Shown here in pieces: positions 26,105 through 34,891 of a stretch of DNA of 64,000 nucleotides (position 1 is the stretch's first letter; each line of letters opens with the position of its first letter). The DNA is from Aliisedimentitalea scapharcae (GTDB lineage: Bacteria > Pseudomonadota > Alphaproteobacteria > Rhodobacterales > Rhodobacteraceae). The notes beneath the pieces are model-generated. The model saw only the letters and a program-made list of their open reading frames with translations. It was not told the origin of the DNA and searched no databases. The stretch covers positions 1,426,001 to 1,490,000 of the forward strand of contig NZ_CP123584.1 of assembly GCF_045277565.1 (NCBI RefSeq). Direction: 5' to 3'. A program made the translations under genes and the position numbers.

Positions 26105-27160
26105 TCAGCGGCGCGGGTTCTTGCCGGTGGGGCGTGGGGAACCGGATGGGCGGCCTTTGCCGGATCCGGGTCTGTTGCTGCCCGGTTTGCCTGCTGAGCC
26201 ACGTGTCCCGGCCGGGCCATCGGCCGGTTTGCGCCGTGCCTTGCCGGTGGGTGCCATACCAGTGGCCGCCTCGCGCGCAGCGCCTTTGGCGGCCTTGGCC
26301 GCACCTTTTGCACCGCCTTTTGGGCGCGGGGATGACGCAGTTTCGGGTTGTGGGCGTCCGGGCTTGCCAGCCAGGGACGGGCGTCGTCGCGTCGGGCGTT
26401 TGGACGTGGGGGCGACCTCTTCGGGAATTTCCAGCCCCAACTGATCGCGGATCAATTTGCGGCGCAGCTCTTCGACGTCGCCGGGTTTCAGATCGCCTAA
26501 CTGGAAGGGGCCATAGGAAATCCGCAGCAGACGGTTTACCGAAAATCCAATGTCTTCCATGGCCCGGCGGATTTCGCGGTTTTTGCCTTCGCGCAGCCCG
26601 ATTGTTACCCAGGCGTTGGCCCCTTGTTGACGATCCAGCGAGACGGTCATCGGTTGAAACCGTTCGCCGTCCACCACCAACCCTTGGCGCAGAGGGGCAA
26701 AGTCCTGATCCTGTGGGCGACCATTGATCCGCACACGATACCTGCGCAACCATCCGGTCGATGGCAGCTCCAGCTGTCGTTTGACGCCGCCGTCATTGGT
26801 CAACAGCAACAACCCCTCGGAATTGAGGTCCAGCCGTCCAACGGTCATCACCCGGGGCAATGTGTCGGGCAATTCGTCAAAGATGGTCGTACGTCCCTTT
26901 TCGTCGCTGTTGGTGGTCACCAGCCCCGATGGTTTGTAATAAAGCCACAGCCGCGGTGGCTCCGGTGCCTTCATTGGCGCGCCATCCACGGTGATCTTGT
27001 CCTGATCTGTGACGTTCAGGGCGGGGCTGTCGATCTTCTTGCCGTTGACGGCGATCCGCCCGGCTTCGATCATCCGTTCCGCTTCGCGCCGGGAGGCGAC
27101 ACCGGCGCGGGCCAGCACTTTGGCGATCCGGTCGCCATTCTGAGAGGGAGTCTGGGTCAT
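26105..27160 (-). CDS. rRNA pseudouridine synthase, RsuA/RluB family, with basic tail
   Basis: A 351-residue enzyme that isomerises a specific uridine in rRNA. An S4 RNA-binding domain covers residues about 10-60. The catalytic Asp is D111 in GRLDLNSEGLLLLTND, and the conserved KNREIRR segment follows near 200. After about residue 255 a low-complexity, Lys/Arg/Gly/Pro-rich tail of nearly 100 residues continues to the end, as in many alphaproteobacterial RluB proteins. It is divergent from tadA with a 62-base gap. Confidence 0.92.
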   Translation of the reverse strand: MTQTPSQNGDRIAKVLARAGVASRREAERMIEAGRIAVNGKKIDSPALNVTDQDKITVDGAPMKAPEPPRLWLYYKPSGLVTTNSDEKGRTTIFDELPDTLPRVMTVGRLDLNSEGLLLLTNDGGVKRQLELPSTGWLRRYRVRINGRPQDQDFAPLRQGLVVDGERFQPMTVSLDRQQGANAWVTIGLREGKNREIRRAMEDIGFSVNRLLRISYGPFQLGDLKPGDVEELRRKLIRDQLGLEIPEEVAPTSKRPTRRRPSLAGKPGRPQPETASSPRPKGGAKGAAKAAKGAAREAATGMAPTGKARRKPADGPAGTRGSAGKPGSNRPGSGKGRPSGSPRPTGKNPRR

Positions 27161-27222
27161 GAAGCGCTCCTACAGGGTTTCGCGGGCTTGCGAAAGCACC
27201 CATTCCTGGGGCAGTGAGGGAT

Positions 27223-27678
27223 ATGGCATTCACATCATACATGGAATTGGCACTGAACGAAGCGCGCGCTGCCGCGGACCGCGGCGAAGTGCCGGTGGGC
27301 GCGGTGCTGATTGATCCGCAGGGTCAGGTCGCAGCCCAAGCCGGCAATCGCACGCGGGAGCGGAACGATCCGACAGCGCACGCCGAAATCCTGGTGATCC
27401 GCGACGCCTGTGCCCGGCTGGGGACAGAACGGCTCATCGGATTTGATCTCTATGTGACGCTGGAGCCCTGCGCCATGTGCGCCGCGGCCATAGCCGCAGC
27501 ACGTATTGGCAGGGTCTATTTTGGGGCCTCGGACCCCAAATCCGGTGGTGTGCTGCATGGAGCCCGTGTGTTTGACCATCCTCAGGCGCATCATGTTCCC
27601 GAGATCTACGACGGGATCGGAGAAGCAAGCGCAGCCGATCTGCTCAAAACTTTCTTTGCGGCCCGCCGGCATCCCTGA
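27223..27678 (+). CDS. tadA: tRNA-specific adenosine-34 deaminase
   Basis: A 151-residue deaminase converting A34 to inosine in tRNA-Arg(ACG). The zinc site is HAE (residues 53-55) and PCAMC (82-86), with Glu 55 as the proton shuttle. The ATG is preceded by GTGAGGGAT; an in-frame GTG three codons upstream is possible. It converges on the UPF0173 gene, with repeat copy 2 between them. Confidence 0.96.
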   Translation: MAFTSYMELALNEARAAADRGEVPVGAVLIDPQGQVAAQAGNRTRERNDPTAHAEILVIRDACARLGTERLIGFDLYVTLEPCAMCAAAIAAARIGRVYFGASDPKSGGVLHGARVFDHPQAHHVPEIYDGIGEASAADLLKTFFAARRHP

Positions 27679-27725
27679 CCAGCCTGCAACGACCTGCGCC
27701 CGCCGCGCGCCGCGCGCGCGGCCCG

Positions 27726-27774
27726 GCCCAACGGAAGGACCTGCCCCGCAGGGGCGGGGACGACGGGCGGGAGC
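27726..27774 (-). repeat. Structured intergenic repeat family A, copy 2
   Basis: Reads GCTCCCGCCC to CCGTTGGGCC on the minus strand. The apex hairpin is GCCCC-TGC-GGGGC, different in sequence from copy 1 although the outer arms are the same. It sits between the convergent tadA and UPF0173 genes, within a very GC-rich spacer. Confidence 0.6.
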
Positions 27775-27833
27775 GCATCGGCGCCGTTCTAGCGCGCGTG
27801 GCGCATCGGTGCGCTGGCAGCCGGGTCTGGAGA

Positions 27834-28526
27834 CTACAGTTCGATCGCCGTCATGACGTCGGGCTCGATCACATCTACGCCCGGGAGCCCCTGTTTCAGA
27901 ACGTCTGCCGATTGCTCCAGAATGGGGAACGTCTTGTAGTGGCAGGGGATCACGGTCTTGAAGTCGAAATACCGCCTGGCCGCATAGGCGGTTCCGGCCA
28001 TATCCATGGTGAAATGTCCTCCGGCCGACAGGATGCCGATGTCAGGTTTGTAATAATCCCCCATCCACTCCATATCGGCCATGATGTCCGTGTCACCGGA
28101 TACGTAGACGGTTTTGCCTTCGGCCCGGATCATGAACCCAACCTCGGTGCCCCCCGTGCGAAGCCCTTCAGGTGTGTTGAAGGTCGAACTGTGCGAGGCA
28201 GGCACCATGGACACCTTGACCCCATTCAGATCCACAGTACCGCCCTTGTTGAAACCGATGGTGTCGATGCCTTCGGACTCGCTCCAATGTCCCATCAGGT
28301 CGTATTGACCCACCACGGGGACGGCCAGCGTCCTGGCCAAATCCAGGACATCGACCACATGGTCGAAATGTGTATGGGTCAACAAGATATGCGTAGCGCC
28401 GGATACGGCGGCCTCATGCTGGTCTTCGCCCAGCACCGGATTGCCGGTCAACCAGGGGTCTATCAACAGAACCTGCCCTTCGGTTTCCAAGCGAAAACTG
28501 CCGTGGCCCAACCAGATGATTTTCAT
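27834..28526 (-). CDS. Metal-dependent hydrolase, UPF0173 (beta-lactamase fold)
   Basis: A 230-residue metallo-beta-lactamase-fold protein. The zinc motif HTHFDH lies at residues 51-56, a further His in VPASHSS near 108, Asp in VSGDTD near 144 and His in IPCHYKTFP near 195. The start MKIIWLGHGSF is typical of the family, with GGAGGCG as ribosome-binding site. The substrate is unknown. The upstream region (28527-28813) is shared with the divergent gatC gene and shows no further gene. Confidence 0.9.
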   Translation of the reverse strand: MKIIWLGHGSFRLETEGQVLLIDPWLTGNPVLGEDQHEAAVSGATHILLTHTHFDHVVDVLDLARTLAVPVVGQYDLMGHWSESEGIDTIGFNKGGTVDLNGVKVSMVPASHSSTFNTPEGLRTGGTEVGFMIRAEGKTVYVSGDTDIMADMEWMGDYYKPDIGILSAGGHFTMDMAGTAYAARRYFDFKTVIPCHYKTFPILEQSADVLKQGLPGVDVIEPDVMTAIEL

Positions 28527-28813
28527 GAATCGCCTCCGTAGATTGTAAATTTGCTTTCGGTTCGAAGATGTCGCAGCGCCCCCAAGACCCTTCAATCCAG
28601 CGGGGTCGACCTCCCGAGATGCTGCCGCAAGGCTCCCTCTGTTTCAAGCATCCGATTGAAACACTGGCGAACTCCGTTGCATATCCCGGTCCCGGGTATA
28701 GACGATAGCTGTCAGGTCGCATGTGACGGTTTCAGGCGCTTGGACTCCACCTGAACCCTTGCGACCGGACGTCCAGAGGGGTAAATGCCTGCCTGACGCA
28801 GATGAGGGTTCCC

Positions 28814-29101
28814 ATGTCGATTGACCAAAGCACAGCCGCCAAGGTGGCCAAACTGGCCCGGATCCGGGTCGAGGAAGACGCATTGCCGGCGCTTGCGTCG
28901 GAATTCAACAATATCCTCGGCTTTATTGAACAGCTGAACGAAGTGGATGTCGAAGGTGTCGAGCCGATGACTTCTGTCACTCCGCAACAGCTGAAACGCC
29001 GCCAGGATGTGGTCAGTGATGGCAATCAGCAGGACAAGGTCCTGTCCAATGCGCCCGACGCGCGCGAAGGTTTCTTTGCAGTTCCCAAGGTGGTTGAATA
29101 A
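28814..29101 (+). CDS. gatC: Asp-tRNA(Asn)/Glu-tRNA(Gln) amidotransferase subunit C
   Basis: A 95-residue GatC that holds GatA and GatB together in the amidotransferase making Gln-tRNA(Gln) and/or Asn-tRNA(Asn). It begins MSIDQSTAAKVAKLARIRV and contains the family stretch GFIEQLNEVDVEGVEPM. GAGGG precedes the ATG. Its TAA overlaps the gatA ATG by one base (TAATG). gatB is not next to it. Confidence 0.96.
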   Translation: MSIDQSTAAKVAKLARIRVEEDALPALASEFNNILGFIEQLNEVDVEGVEPMTSVTPQQLKRRQDVVSDGNQQDKVLSNAPDAREGFFAVPKVVE

Positions 29102-30588
29102 TGACTGAGCTGAACAAATTGAGCCTGGCCGAGGCCCGCGACCTGCTGCGCAAGGGTGAAACCACCAGCGTCGAGCTGACACAATCCTGCCTGACCGCGA
29201 TCGATGCCGCAGATGCGCTGAATGCGTTTGTGCACAAGACACCGGAAATCGCTTTGGACCGGGCCAAGGCCGCGGACGCGCGTCTGGTGCAGGGCGATGC
29301 GCCCGCCATGTGTGGTCTGCCGATTGGCATCAAGGACCTGTTCTGCACCAAAGGCGTCGCCTCTCAGGCCGCCTCGGGTATTCTCGAAGGCTTCAAGCCG
29401 GAATATGAATCCACGGTCTCGCAGCAGCTGCAGGATGCAGGTGCCGTGATGCTGGGCAAGCTGAACATGGACGAATTCGCCATGGGGTCGTCCAATGAAA
29501 CCTCTGTCTATGGCAATGCTGTCAGCCCCTGGCGGCGTGGCAATGATGACGCCCAACTGACCCCGGGCGGCTCCTCCGGAGGCTCGGCGTCTGCTGTGGC
29601 TGCCGATCTGTGTTTGGCCGCTACAGGGACAGACACCGGCGGGTCGATTCGCCAGCCTGCGGCGTTCACCGGCATCACCGGCATCAAACCAACCTACGGG
29701 CGGTGCTCGCGCTGGGGGATTGTCGCCTTTGCCTCGTCTCTGGACCAGGCCGGCCCGATGACCAAGAACGTGCGCGATGCGGCCATCATGCTCGAAGCGA
29801 TGTGCGGTTACGATGCCAAGGATTCAACCAGCGCCGACCTGGCGGTGCCGAATTTCGAAGCGATGCTGACCGGTGACATCAAGGGCAAGAAAATTGGCAT
29901 CCCGCGCGAATACCGCATGGATGGCATGCCCGCCGAAATCGAAAAATTGTGGGCAGATGGTGCCGCGATGCTGAAAGCTGCCGGTGCCGAGATCGTTGAT
30001 ATTTCGTTGCCGCACACCAAATACGCGTTGCCTGCCTACTACGTGATTGCCCCTGCCGAAGCGTCGTCGAACCTCGCGCGCTATGATGGGGTCCGTTACG
30101 GTCACCGCGCCACGCTCGAGGCCGGGGACGGTATCACAGAGATGTACGAAAAGACCCGCGCCGAAGGGTTCGGGGACGAAGTGCAGCGTCGGGTGATGAT
30201 CGGCACCTATGTTTTGTCGGCCGGTTTCTATGACGCCTATTACAACCGCGCCCGCCGCGTCCGCACCTTGATCAAAAAGGACTTCGAAGATGTGTTTGCC
30301 GCAGGTGTCGATGCGATCCTGACCCCGGCAACGCCGTCGGCTGCCTTTGGTCTGGGGGAAATGACCGATGCGGATCCGGTGCAGATGTATCTAAACGATG
30401 TCTTTACCGTGACCGTGAACCTGGCGGGCCTGCCCGGTGTCTCCGTGCCTGCAGGGCTGGACACACAGGGTCTGCCGCTGGGCCTGCAGCTGATCGGCAA
30501 ACCCTGGGAAGAGGGCGATCTGCTGAACACCGCCTATGCGTTGGAAACCGCGGCAGGATTTGTGGCCAAACCGGGTCAATGGTGGTAA
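29101..30588 (+). CDS. gatA: Asp-tRNA(Asn)/Glu-tRNA(Gln) amidotransferase subunit A
   Basis: A 495-residue amidase-signature enzyme that releases ammonia from glutamine for tRNA amidation. The Ser-cisSer-Lys triad can be placed at K78 (IGIKDLF), S158 (GGSSGGSA) and S182 (DTGGSIRQP), with the usual spacing of 24 between the two serines. Length is typical. It is coupled to gatC by a one-base overlap. Confidence 0.97.
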   Translation: MTELNKLSLAEARDLLRKGETTSVELTQSCLTAIDAADALNAFVHKTPEIALDRAKAADARLVQGDAPAMCGLPIGIKDLFCTKGVASQAASGILEGFKPEYESTVSQQLQDAGAVMLGKLNMDEFAMGSSNETSVYGNAVSPWRRGNDDAQLTPGGSSGGSASAVAADLCLAATGTDTGGSIRQPAAFTGITGIKPTYGRCSRWGIVAFASSLDQAGPMTKNVRDAAIMLEAMCGYDAKDSTSADLAVPNFEAMLTGDIKGKKIGIPREYRMDGMPAEIEKLWADGAAMLKAAGAEIVDISLPHTKYALPAYYVIAPAEASSNLARYDGVRYGHRATLEAGDGITEMYEKTRAEGFGDEVQRRVMIGTYVLSAGFYDAYYNRARRVRTLIKKDFEDVFAAGVDAILTPATPSAAFGLGEMTDADPVQMYLNDVFTVTVNLAGLPGVSVPAGLDTQGLPLGLQLIGKPWEEGDLLNTAYALETAAGFVAKPGQWW

Positions 30589-30630
30589 GACGGGCGTCAA
30601 GCAAAAGCAAAAACCGGCAGGAAAGCAGCC

Positions 30631-31443
30631 ATGCGTGTTATTTTTTCCGTCCTTGCCTTGGGCGTTCTGGCGGCATGTACCCCGGCAATTCCCGATAGCG
30701 GGGCCGGGTCGGGGTTCGATAGCTTCGGATCTAACGAACCCTCTACGCCTGAGGCTGGAGAGACCATCAATGGCGACCTTTTGGTGCCACCGGCGGTCGT
30801 ATCCTCCGAAGTGCCGATTGCACCGCCGCCCCAATCATCGACAACTGCACTGGCACCGGTCGCAACCGTTGCCAGCAGCATTCCGGCAAGCGACCAACCG
30901 GCGCCTGCGGTCATCCCATTGTCGGGCACTGACAACGCAGATGATATTGCGCGTGAAACGGCGGCTGCTTTGCAGGCCGCCAACGCCAATTCCGGTGTTG
31001 CGCCGCTACAGGCCAGCCCGTCTAACCCTGCACCTCAGATTGTGTCCAATGCGGGAATTTCGGACGAAAACGACTTTGCCGCCGTGTCCAGCCGTCAGAC
31101 CATTCAAAGCGATGCAGACCGCATCGCCCAGAACCGCTCTCAGTACACGATTGTGCAACCGACCGCATTGCCCAGCCGGACCAACACCGGACAGCCCAAC
31201 ATTGTAAAATATGCGCTGGCGACATCGAATCCGAAAGGCACACGGGTCTATACCCGTGCGGGCATCAACATGGCGGCGCGCAACCACCGCAACTGCGCAG
31301 GTTATGCATCGCCAGATCAGGCGCAGATGGACTTTCTGGCCAAAGGCGGCCCACAGCGTGATCGCATGGCATTGGACCCGGATGGAGACGGCTACGCCTG
31401 TTCCTGGGATCCAGCACCGTTCAGAACCGTCGCCACCAATTGA
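30631..31443 (+). CDS. Lipoprotein with C-terminal Excalibur-like domain
   Basis: A 270-residue lipoprotein with lipobox V-L-A-A-C (Cys near 16). A long Ala/Pro/Ser-rich, probably unfolded region covers about 20-200. The C-terminus has conserved Cys and Asp in NCAGYASPDQAQ and DPDGDGYACSWDP, the pattern of the Excalibur calcium-binding domain. Ribosome-binding site GGCAGGAAAG. It ends two bases before the ATG of the amidase, suggesting linked expression of two envelope proteins. Confidence 0.75.
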   Translation: MRVIFSVLALGVLAACTPAIPDSGAGSGFDSFGSNEPSTPEAGETINGDLLVPPAVVSSEVPIAPPPQSSTTALAPVATVASSIPASDQPAPAVIPLSGTDNADDIARETAAALQAANANSGVAPLQASPSNPAPQIVSNAGISDENDFAAVSSRQTIQSDADRIAQNRSQYTIVQPTALPSRTNTGQPNIVKYALATSNPKGTRVYTRAGINMAARNHRNCAGYASPDQAQMDFLAKGGPQRDRMALDPDGDGYACSWDPAPFRTVATN

Positions 31444-31445
31444 TC

Positions 31446-32141
31446 ATGCCTGCTGGCACCGTGGATACAGCAGACGCAATCTGGCATCCTTCACCGAATT
31501 TCGGGCCGCGCCGCGACGGGTTGCGGCCCGTTTTTGTTGTGATCCACTATACAGCCATGAGCGACGCGCAGGCGGCGCTTGACCGTCTGTGTGACCCGAC
31601 GGCCGAAGTCTCCGCGCATTACCTGATCGGGGGCGATGGTACGCTGTGGCAGATGGTACGCGAACAGGATCGGGCCTGGCATGCCGGGGCGGGGGAGTGG
31701 TGCGGGCTGGACGATATCAACTCTCGCTCGATCGGGATCGAGTTGGACAATCGCGCAGACCATCCGTTCTCTCACCCCCAGATGGTGCAGCTCGAATCAG
31801 TGTTGCCGCAAATCCTGAACCGCTGGCAGATCCCGCCGCAGGGTGTGATTGGTCATTCAGACATGGCACCGGGGCGCAAGCAGGACCCTGGACCGCGCTT
31901 TGATTGGGCGCGTCTCGCCCGCCAGGGGCGCGCAGCACCCGGCCTGGTGCCCGTCATGGCCCCTGATCTCTCCCCTGATCTCTCCCCGGACCCAACCCCC
32001 GATCAGTTCCGCGCCGCCGCTCGGCAGGTCGGGTTCACCGCCCCTGTGGATGACGACACGCTGCTTGGGGCCGTGCGCCTGCGGTACCGCCCTTGGGCCC
32101 GTGGCTGCCTGTGCGCGGCAGATATGTCCGTGCTGATCTGA
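31446..32141 (+). CDS. N-acetylmuramoyl-L-alanine amidase (Amidase_2)
   Basis: A 231-residue zinc amidase of the AmpD/AmiD type that cleaves the bond between N-acetylmuramic acid and L-alanine. Zinc ligands fit HYTA near residue 35 and the GHSDMAPGRKQDPG segment near 138-151, with HAGAGEW between. There is no signal peptide, so a cytoplasmic AmpD-like role in muropeptide recycling is most likely. A short imperfect DNA repeat encodes PDLSPDLSPDPTPD. An in-frame TTG at 31440 is an alternative start. Its 3' side is repeat family B copy 3, then rnpB. Confidence 0.88.
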   Translation: MPAGTVDTADAIWHPSPNFGPRRDGLRPVFVVIHYTAMSDAQAALDRLCDPTAEVSAHYLIGGDGTLWQMVREQDRAWHAGAGEWCGLDDINSRSIGIELDNRADHPFSHPQMVQLESVLPQILNRWQIPPQGVIGHSDMAPGRKQDPGPRFDWARLARQGRAAPGLVPVMAPDLSPDLSPDPTPDQFRAAARQVGFTAPVDDDTLLGAVRLRYRPWARGCLCAADMSVLI

Positions 32142-32146
32142 TCCGG

Positions 32147-32208
32147 CTTCATCTGGCTCAAAATATCCTGGGGTGAATTGGCCGCAGGTCAAGAGGGGCA
32201 AAGCCCCG
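32147..32208 (+). repeat. 3'-end-associated repeat family B, copy 3, with hairpin
   Basis: Begins CTTCATCTGGCTCAAAATATCC and continues to GGGGCAAAGCCCC, a short hairpin. It starts 6 bases after the amidase stop codon. It resembles the copy at 42724-42775 in layout but is the most divergent of the three, so assignment is tentative. Confidence 0.4.
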
Positions 32209-32235
32209 CAAACTTCCGGTAGGATCAGCAAACGC

Positions 32236-32264
32236 TTGACGAGCAGGAGCCAGGCGCGTAGGCG
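32236..32264 (+). promoter_or_regulatory. Candidate rnpB promoter
   Basis: TTGACG and TAGGCG are separated by 17 bases, and the likely start of RNase P RNA lies 7 bases after the -10 box. The spacing fits a housekeeping promoter well, though the -10 box is weak. Confidence 0.6.
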
Positions 32265-32270
32265 ATCCGG

Positions 32271-32668
32271 GCGCAGAGGGCTGGATGGCCGCGTGGGTGG
32301 CAACATCCGCGAGGAAAGTCCGGACTCCACAAGGCAACGGTGCCGGGTAACGCCCGGGCGGGGAAACCCGACGGAAAGCGCCACAGAAATGAAACCGCCC
32401 CGAACCTGTTTCGGGGTAAGGGTGAAACGGTGGGGTAAGAGCCCACCGCGCCCCTGGCAACAGGGGTGGCACGGCAAGCCCCACCTGGAGCAATGCCAAA
32501 TAGGACCCCCGCGCGGGCCGGTCGGCGTCAGCCGATACCGCCGCTAGGCCGCCTTGGCCGAGAGGGATCGGGTTGGCAGCTAGAGGCGTCTGGCAACAGG
32601 CGCACCAGAGGAATGGTCATCAAAGGGGGCAACCCCGGAACAAAATCCGGCTTATAGGCTCTCTGCGC
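32271..32668 (+). ncRNA. rnpB: RNase P RNA
   Basis: The catalytic RNA of RNase P, bacterial type A. Conserved blocks are visible: GAGGAAAGTCCGGACTCC near the 5' side (32313-32330), ACAGAAATGAAACCGCC (32385), GGTAAGGGTGAAACGGTG, AGAGGAATGGTCATC and ACAAAATCCGGCTTA at the 3' side. The P1 helix can be drawn between GCGCAGAGGGCT (32271-32282) and AGGCTCTCTGCGC (32656-32668), which sets both ends. The last 17 bases lie antisense to the end of the cyclase gene. Confidence 0.97.
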
Positions 32669-34241
32669 GTCTTTCCGGTTCATAGGCCATCACGGGATCG
32701 GCCATCCCTTTGAGATCAAAGGGGCCGACCCGATTCAGAGACGGGGTCACGCCCTGAGCCGTGATTTCACACATCAGGACCTGACCGTCCCGCGCCTGAT
32801 TGCACAGTCGTGCCGCCAGGTTCGGTGCAGTTCCGATTGCTGCATAATCCAGCCGCCCTTCAAATCCGATCTGGCCCAATGTGGCCTGACCCGAGGCAAT
32901 GCCGATCCCCAGCCCCAACCGACCGGCGTCGCTTTGAAAGGGGCGCAGGGCAGGGTGAAAGGCGGCCTGCATTTCACAGGCCAGCGCCAAGGCCTTTTCC
33001 CCCGGCTCCTCGCAGGGGGCCGGGGCATTGAACAGGACCATCAATCCATCCCCCAAAAACCGTTCCAGCGTGCCGCCGCTATGTTCAATGAGTGGACCGA
33101 CCGTGGCGTGAAAGGCATTCAGAGCGGCAATGACCCGCTCTGGGTCGACCGCATTGGCATAGGCGGTAAACCCGCGCAGATCGGCAAACAGAACCGTAAC
33201 CAGACCGCGCCGGCTGCTCAGAAGATCCGCGCCGTCCTCGGCGCTCAGGATCAGTTCTGTCACTTGTTTGGGCAAGAACCGGCGCAGGCGGTTGCTGCGC
33301 GAAATCTCTTCGACCTGGCGCGCCACTCTATGTTCGAGATCACGGTTCCAATTGGCCAGTTGGTCACGCTGCGCATGGACTTTGTCATAGAGTTTACCCA
33401 ATTTGTCACTCATGGTGTTGGCATCCTCAGCCAGCGTGCCGAATTCGTCCTGGTTGGGCACCTGAACCCGCGCATCGAAATTGCCCGAGGCAACCGAGCT
33501 GAGCGTGCGCCCGATGCGCTCCACCGGCCAGATGATTGTCGAGGAAATGACATACCCGGCAAACAGCGACAACAGAACCGCACTCACGCTGGCAATCAGG
33601 ACAATGCGGCGCGCGCGTTCATAAGCCAACCGAGTCTCTGTGGCTTGGTTTTTCATTTCTTCACTGATCTCGGTGGAGCGGGTATAGGCGCTGCGCTGGA
33701 TCTTTTGAAACACAGGCAAAACCTGCGTGTTCATAAGGGTTCGGACCCGGTCAAATTCGCCGGCTTTCCTGGCTTGTAGAATTTCAAAGGCGACCAGGCG
33801 CAGGGACGAAATCTGTGCATGAAACTCGGCCACCCGGGCACCTTCGACGCTCTGCGCACCACCTAGAGTGTGAACTGCACGTGCGATAATCCGAAAGAGA
33901 TCGTTCATTTCGTTGATCAGTTGGAAGGCTGGGGCAGAGGATCGAACCGGATTTGCCACTGCGCTTGAAACCCCAAAACCCAATGCGTCATTGGTCGAAA
34001 GGTAAATGCGATCATAGATTTCTATGCGCTGCTGGCTTTCGATCAATGCCTCGGTGCGTGCGTTGGATTGGCGCAACGTCGCAAGACCCAGAAATGCGAT
34101 GACAGTCATCAGGCCAGTCATCCCAAGAAAGGCGATCAATAGCTTGACCCGGATCGAGATGCCAAGCCGGGCAATGGCGCGCACCACAGGAGTCGGGCGT
34201 GCCCGGGGGTGAAATGCATCGTCCTTTGATGGTTTTTGCAT
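32652..34241 (-). CDS. Adenylate/guanylate cyclase with HAMP domain (class III)
   Basis: A 529-residue membrane receptor cyclase. Two membrane helices (about 30-55 and 210-235) flank a periplasmic helical sensor domain. A HAMP domain (about 230-285) and a coiled coil connect to the catalytic domain. Metal-binding Asp residues are in FADLRGFT near 353 and FLGDG near 396. The transition-state Asn and Arg are in NLAARL near 473. The position usually holding the purine-selecting Lys is Arg (ERFLGD), so nucleotide choice is uncertain. The last codons overlap the rnpB 3' end on the other strand. Confidence 0.9.
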   Translation of the reverse strand: MQKPSKDDAFHPRARPTPVVRAIARLGISIRVKLLIAFLGMTGLMTVIAFLGLATLRQSNARTEALIESQQRIEIYDRIYLSTNDALGFGVSSAVANPVRSSAPAFQLINEMNDLFRIIARAVHTLGGAQSVEGARVAEFHAQISSLRLVAFEILQARKAGEFDRVRTLMNTQVLPVFQKIQRSAYTRSTEISEEMKNQATETRLAYERARRIVLIASVSAVLLSLFAGYVISSTIIWPVERIGRTLSSVASGNFDARVQVPNQDEFGTLAEDANTMSDKLGKLYDKVHAQRDQLANWNRDLEHRVARQVEEISRSNRLRRFLPKQVTELILSAEDGADLLSSRRGLVTVLFADLRGFTAYANAVDPERVIAALNAFHATVGPLIEHSGGTLERFLGDGLMVLFNAPAPCEEPGEKALALACEMQAAFHPALRPFQSDAGRLGLGIGIASGQATLGQIGFEGRLDYAAIGTAPNLAARLCNQARDGQVLMCEITAQGVTPSLNRVGPFDLKGMADPVMAYEPERRAESL

Positions 34242-34444
34242 AGGGTATTCCCCGCGGCGGTGCCTGGGGCACTATGCGGCAAGTGGACGGAAAAATCAAA
34301 AACCGGCCGACGCCTATGGATCTGCGCCCTGGCATTTTGGCGTCATTTCGGCAGGACAGGAGCGAAGAACGCTGGCTGTTGAGACAAAAACAACGTTTAA
34401 GGCCGTCTGGGCACGTTTCCACACCTAAACCTGCGGGAATCCTA

Positions 34445-34472
34445 TTGACTCGGGGGGCAACCCCGTTAAAAG
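34445..34472 (+). promoter_or_regulatory. Candidate rpmG promoter
   Basis: TTGACT and TAAAAG are separated by 16 bases, about 60 bases before the rpmG start codon. A GGGG/CCCC pair lies between the boxes. The rest of the 34242-34532 intergenic region shows no gene. Confidence 0.45.
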
Positions 34473-34532
34473 CCGATGCTCATACGAATTCAACCGAAAC
34501 GGCCCTGCCTTTTCGGACGCAGGAGAAAACCC

Positions 34533-34700
34533 ATGGCGAAGCCGACGACAATCAAGATCCGCCTGAACTCGACCGCGGGCACGGGCCACTTTTATGTGAC
34601 CAAGAAAAATGCTCGTACCATGACCGAGAAAATGACAGCACGTAAGTACGATCCGGTTGTGCGCAAGCATGTCGAGTACAAAGAAGGCAAAATCAAGTAA
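34533..34700 (+). CDS. rpmG: 50S ribosomal protein L33
   Basis: A 55-residue ribosomal protein. It begins MAKPTTIKIRLNSTAGTGHFY and contains the conserved KKNARTMTEKMTARKYDP stretch. It is the Cys-free type without zinc ligands. AGGAG lies upstream of the ATG. A Rho-independent terminator follows. Confidence 0.98.
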   Translation: MAKPTTIKIRLNSTAGTGHFYVTKKNARTMTEKMTARKYDPVVRKHVEYKEGKIK

Positions 34701-34734
34701 GCCTTCCCTGACCGAACGGTCGTGGTGAATTTGA

Positions 34735-34769
34735 AAAGGGCGTCGTGATTGCCGCGAGGCCCTTTTTGT
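34735..34769 (+). terminator. Rho-independent terminator after rpmG
   Basis: AAAAGGGC pairs with GCCCTTTT across a 17-base loop and is followed by a further T. It ends the rpmG transcript before the lipoprotein gene. Confidence 0.75.
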
Positions 34770-34891
34770 ATTGCGGGACAGGTTTTTTCCCTTCTGTTGT
34801 GTGACCCAGAAAATGTCACCAGCCTGCGCGGTTTCTGACGCATTTGTCCGCCAGTGGTTTGCATGATGTCATTTGTGCTGACGAGGGTGTC

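Noticed and set aside
31961..31999. Short tandem DNA repeat (CTGATCTCTCCC units)
   Set aside because: It stays in frame inside the amidase gene and only encodes PDLSPDLSP; a minor slippage, not an element.
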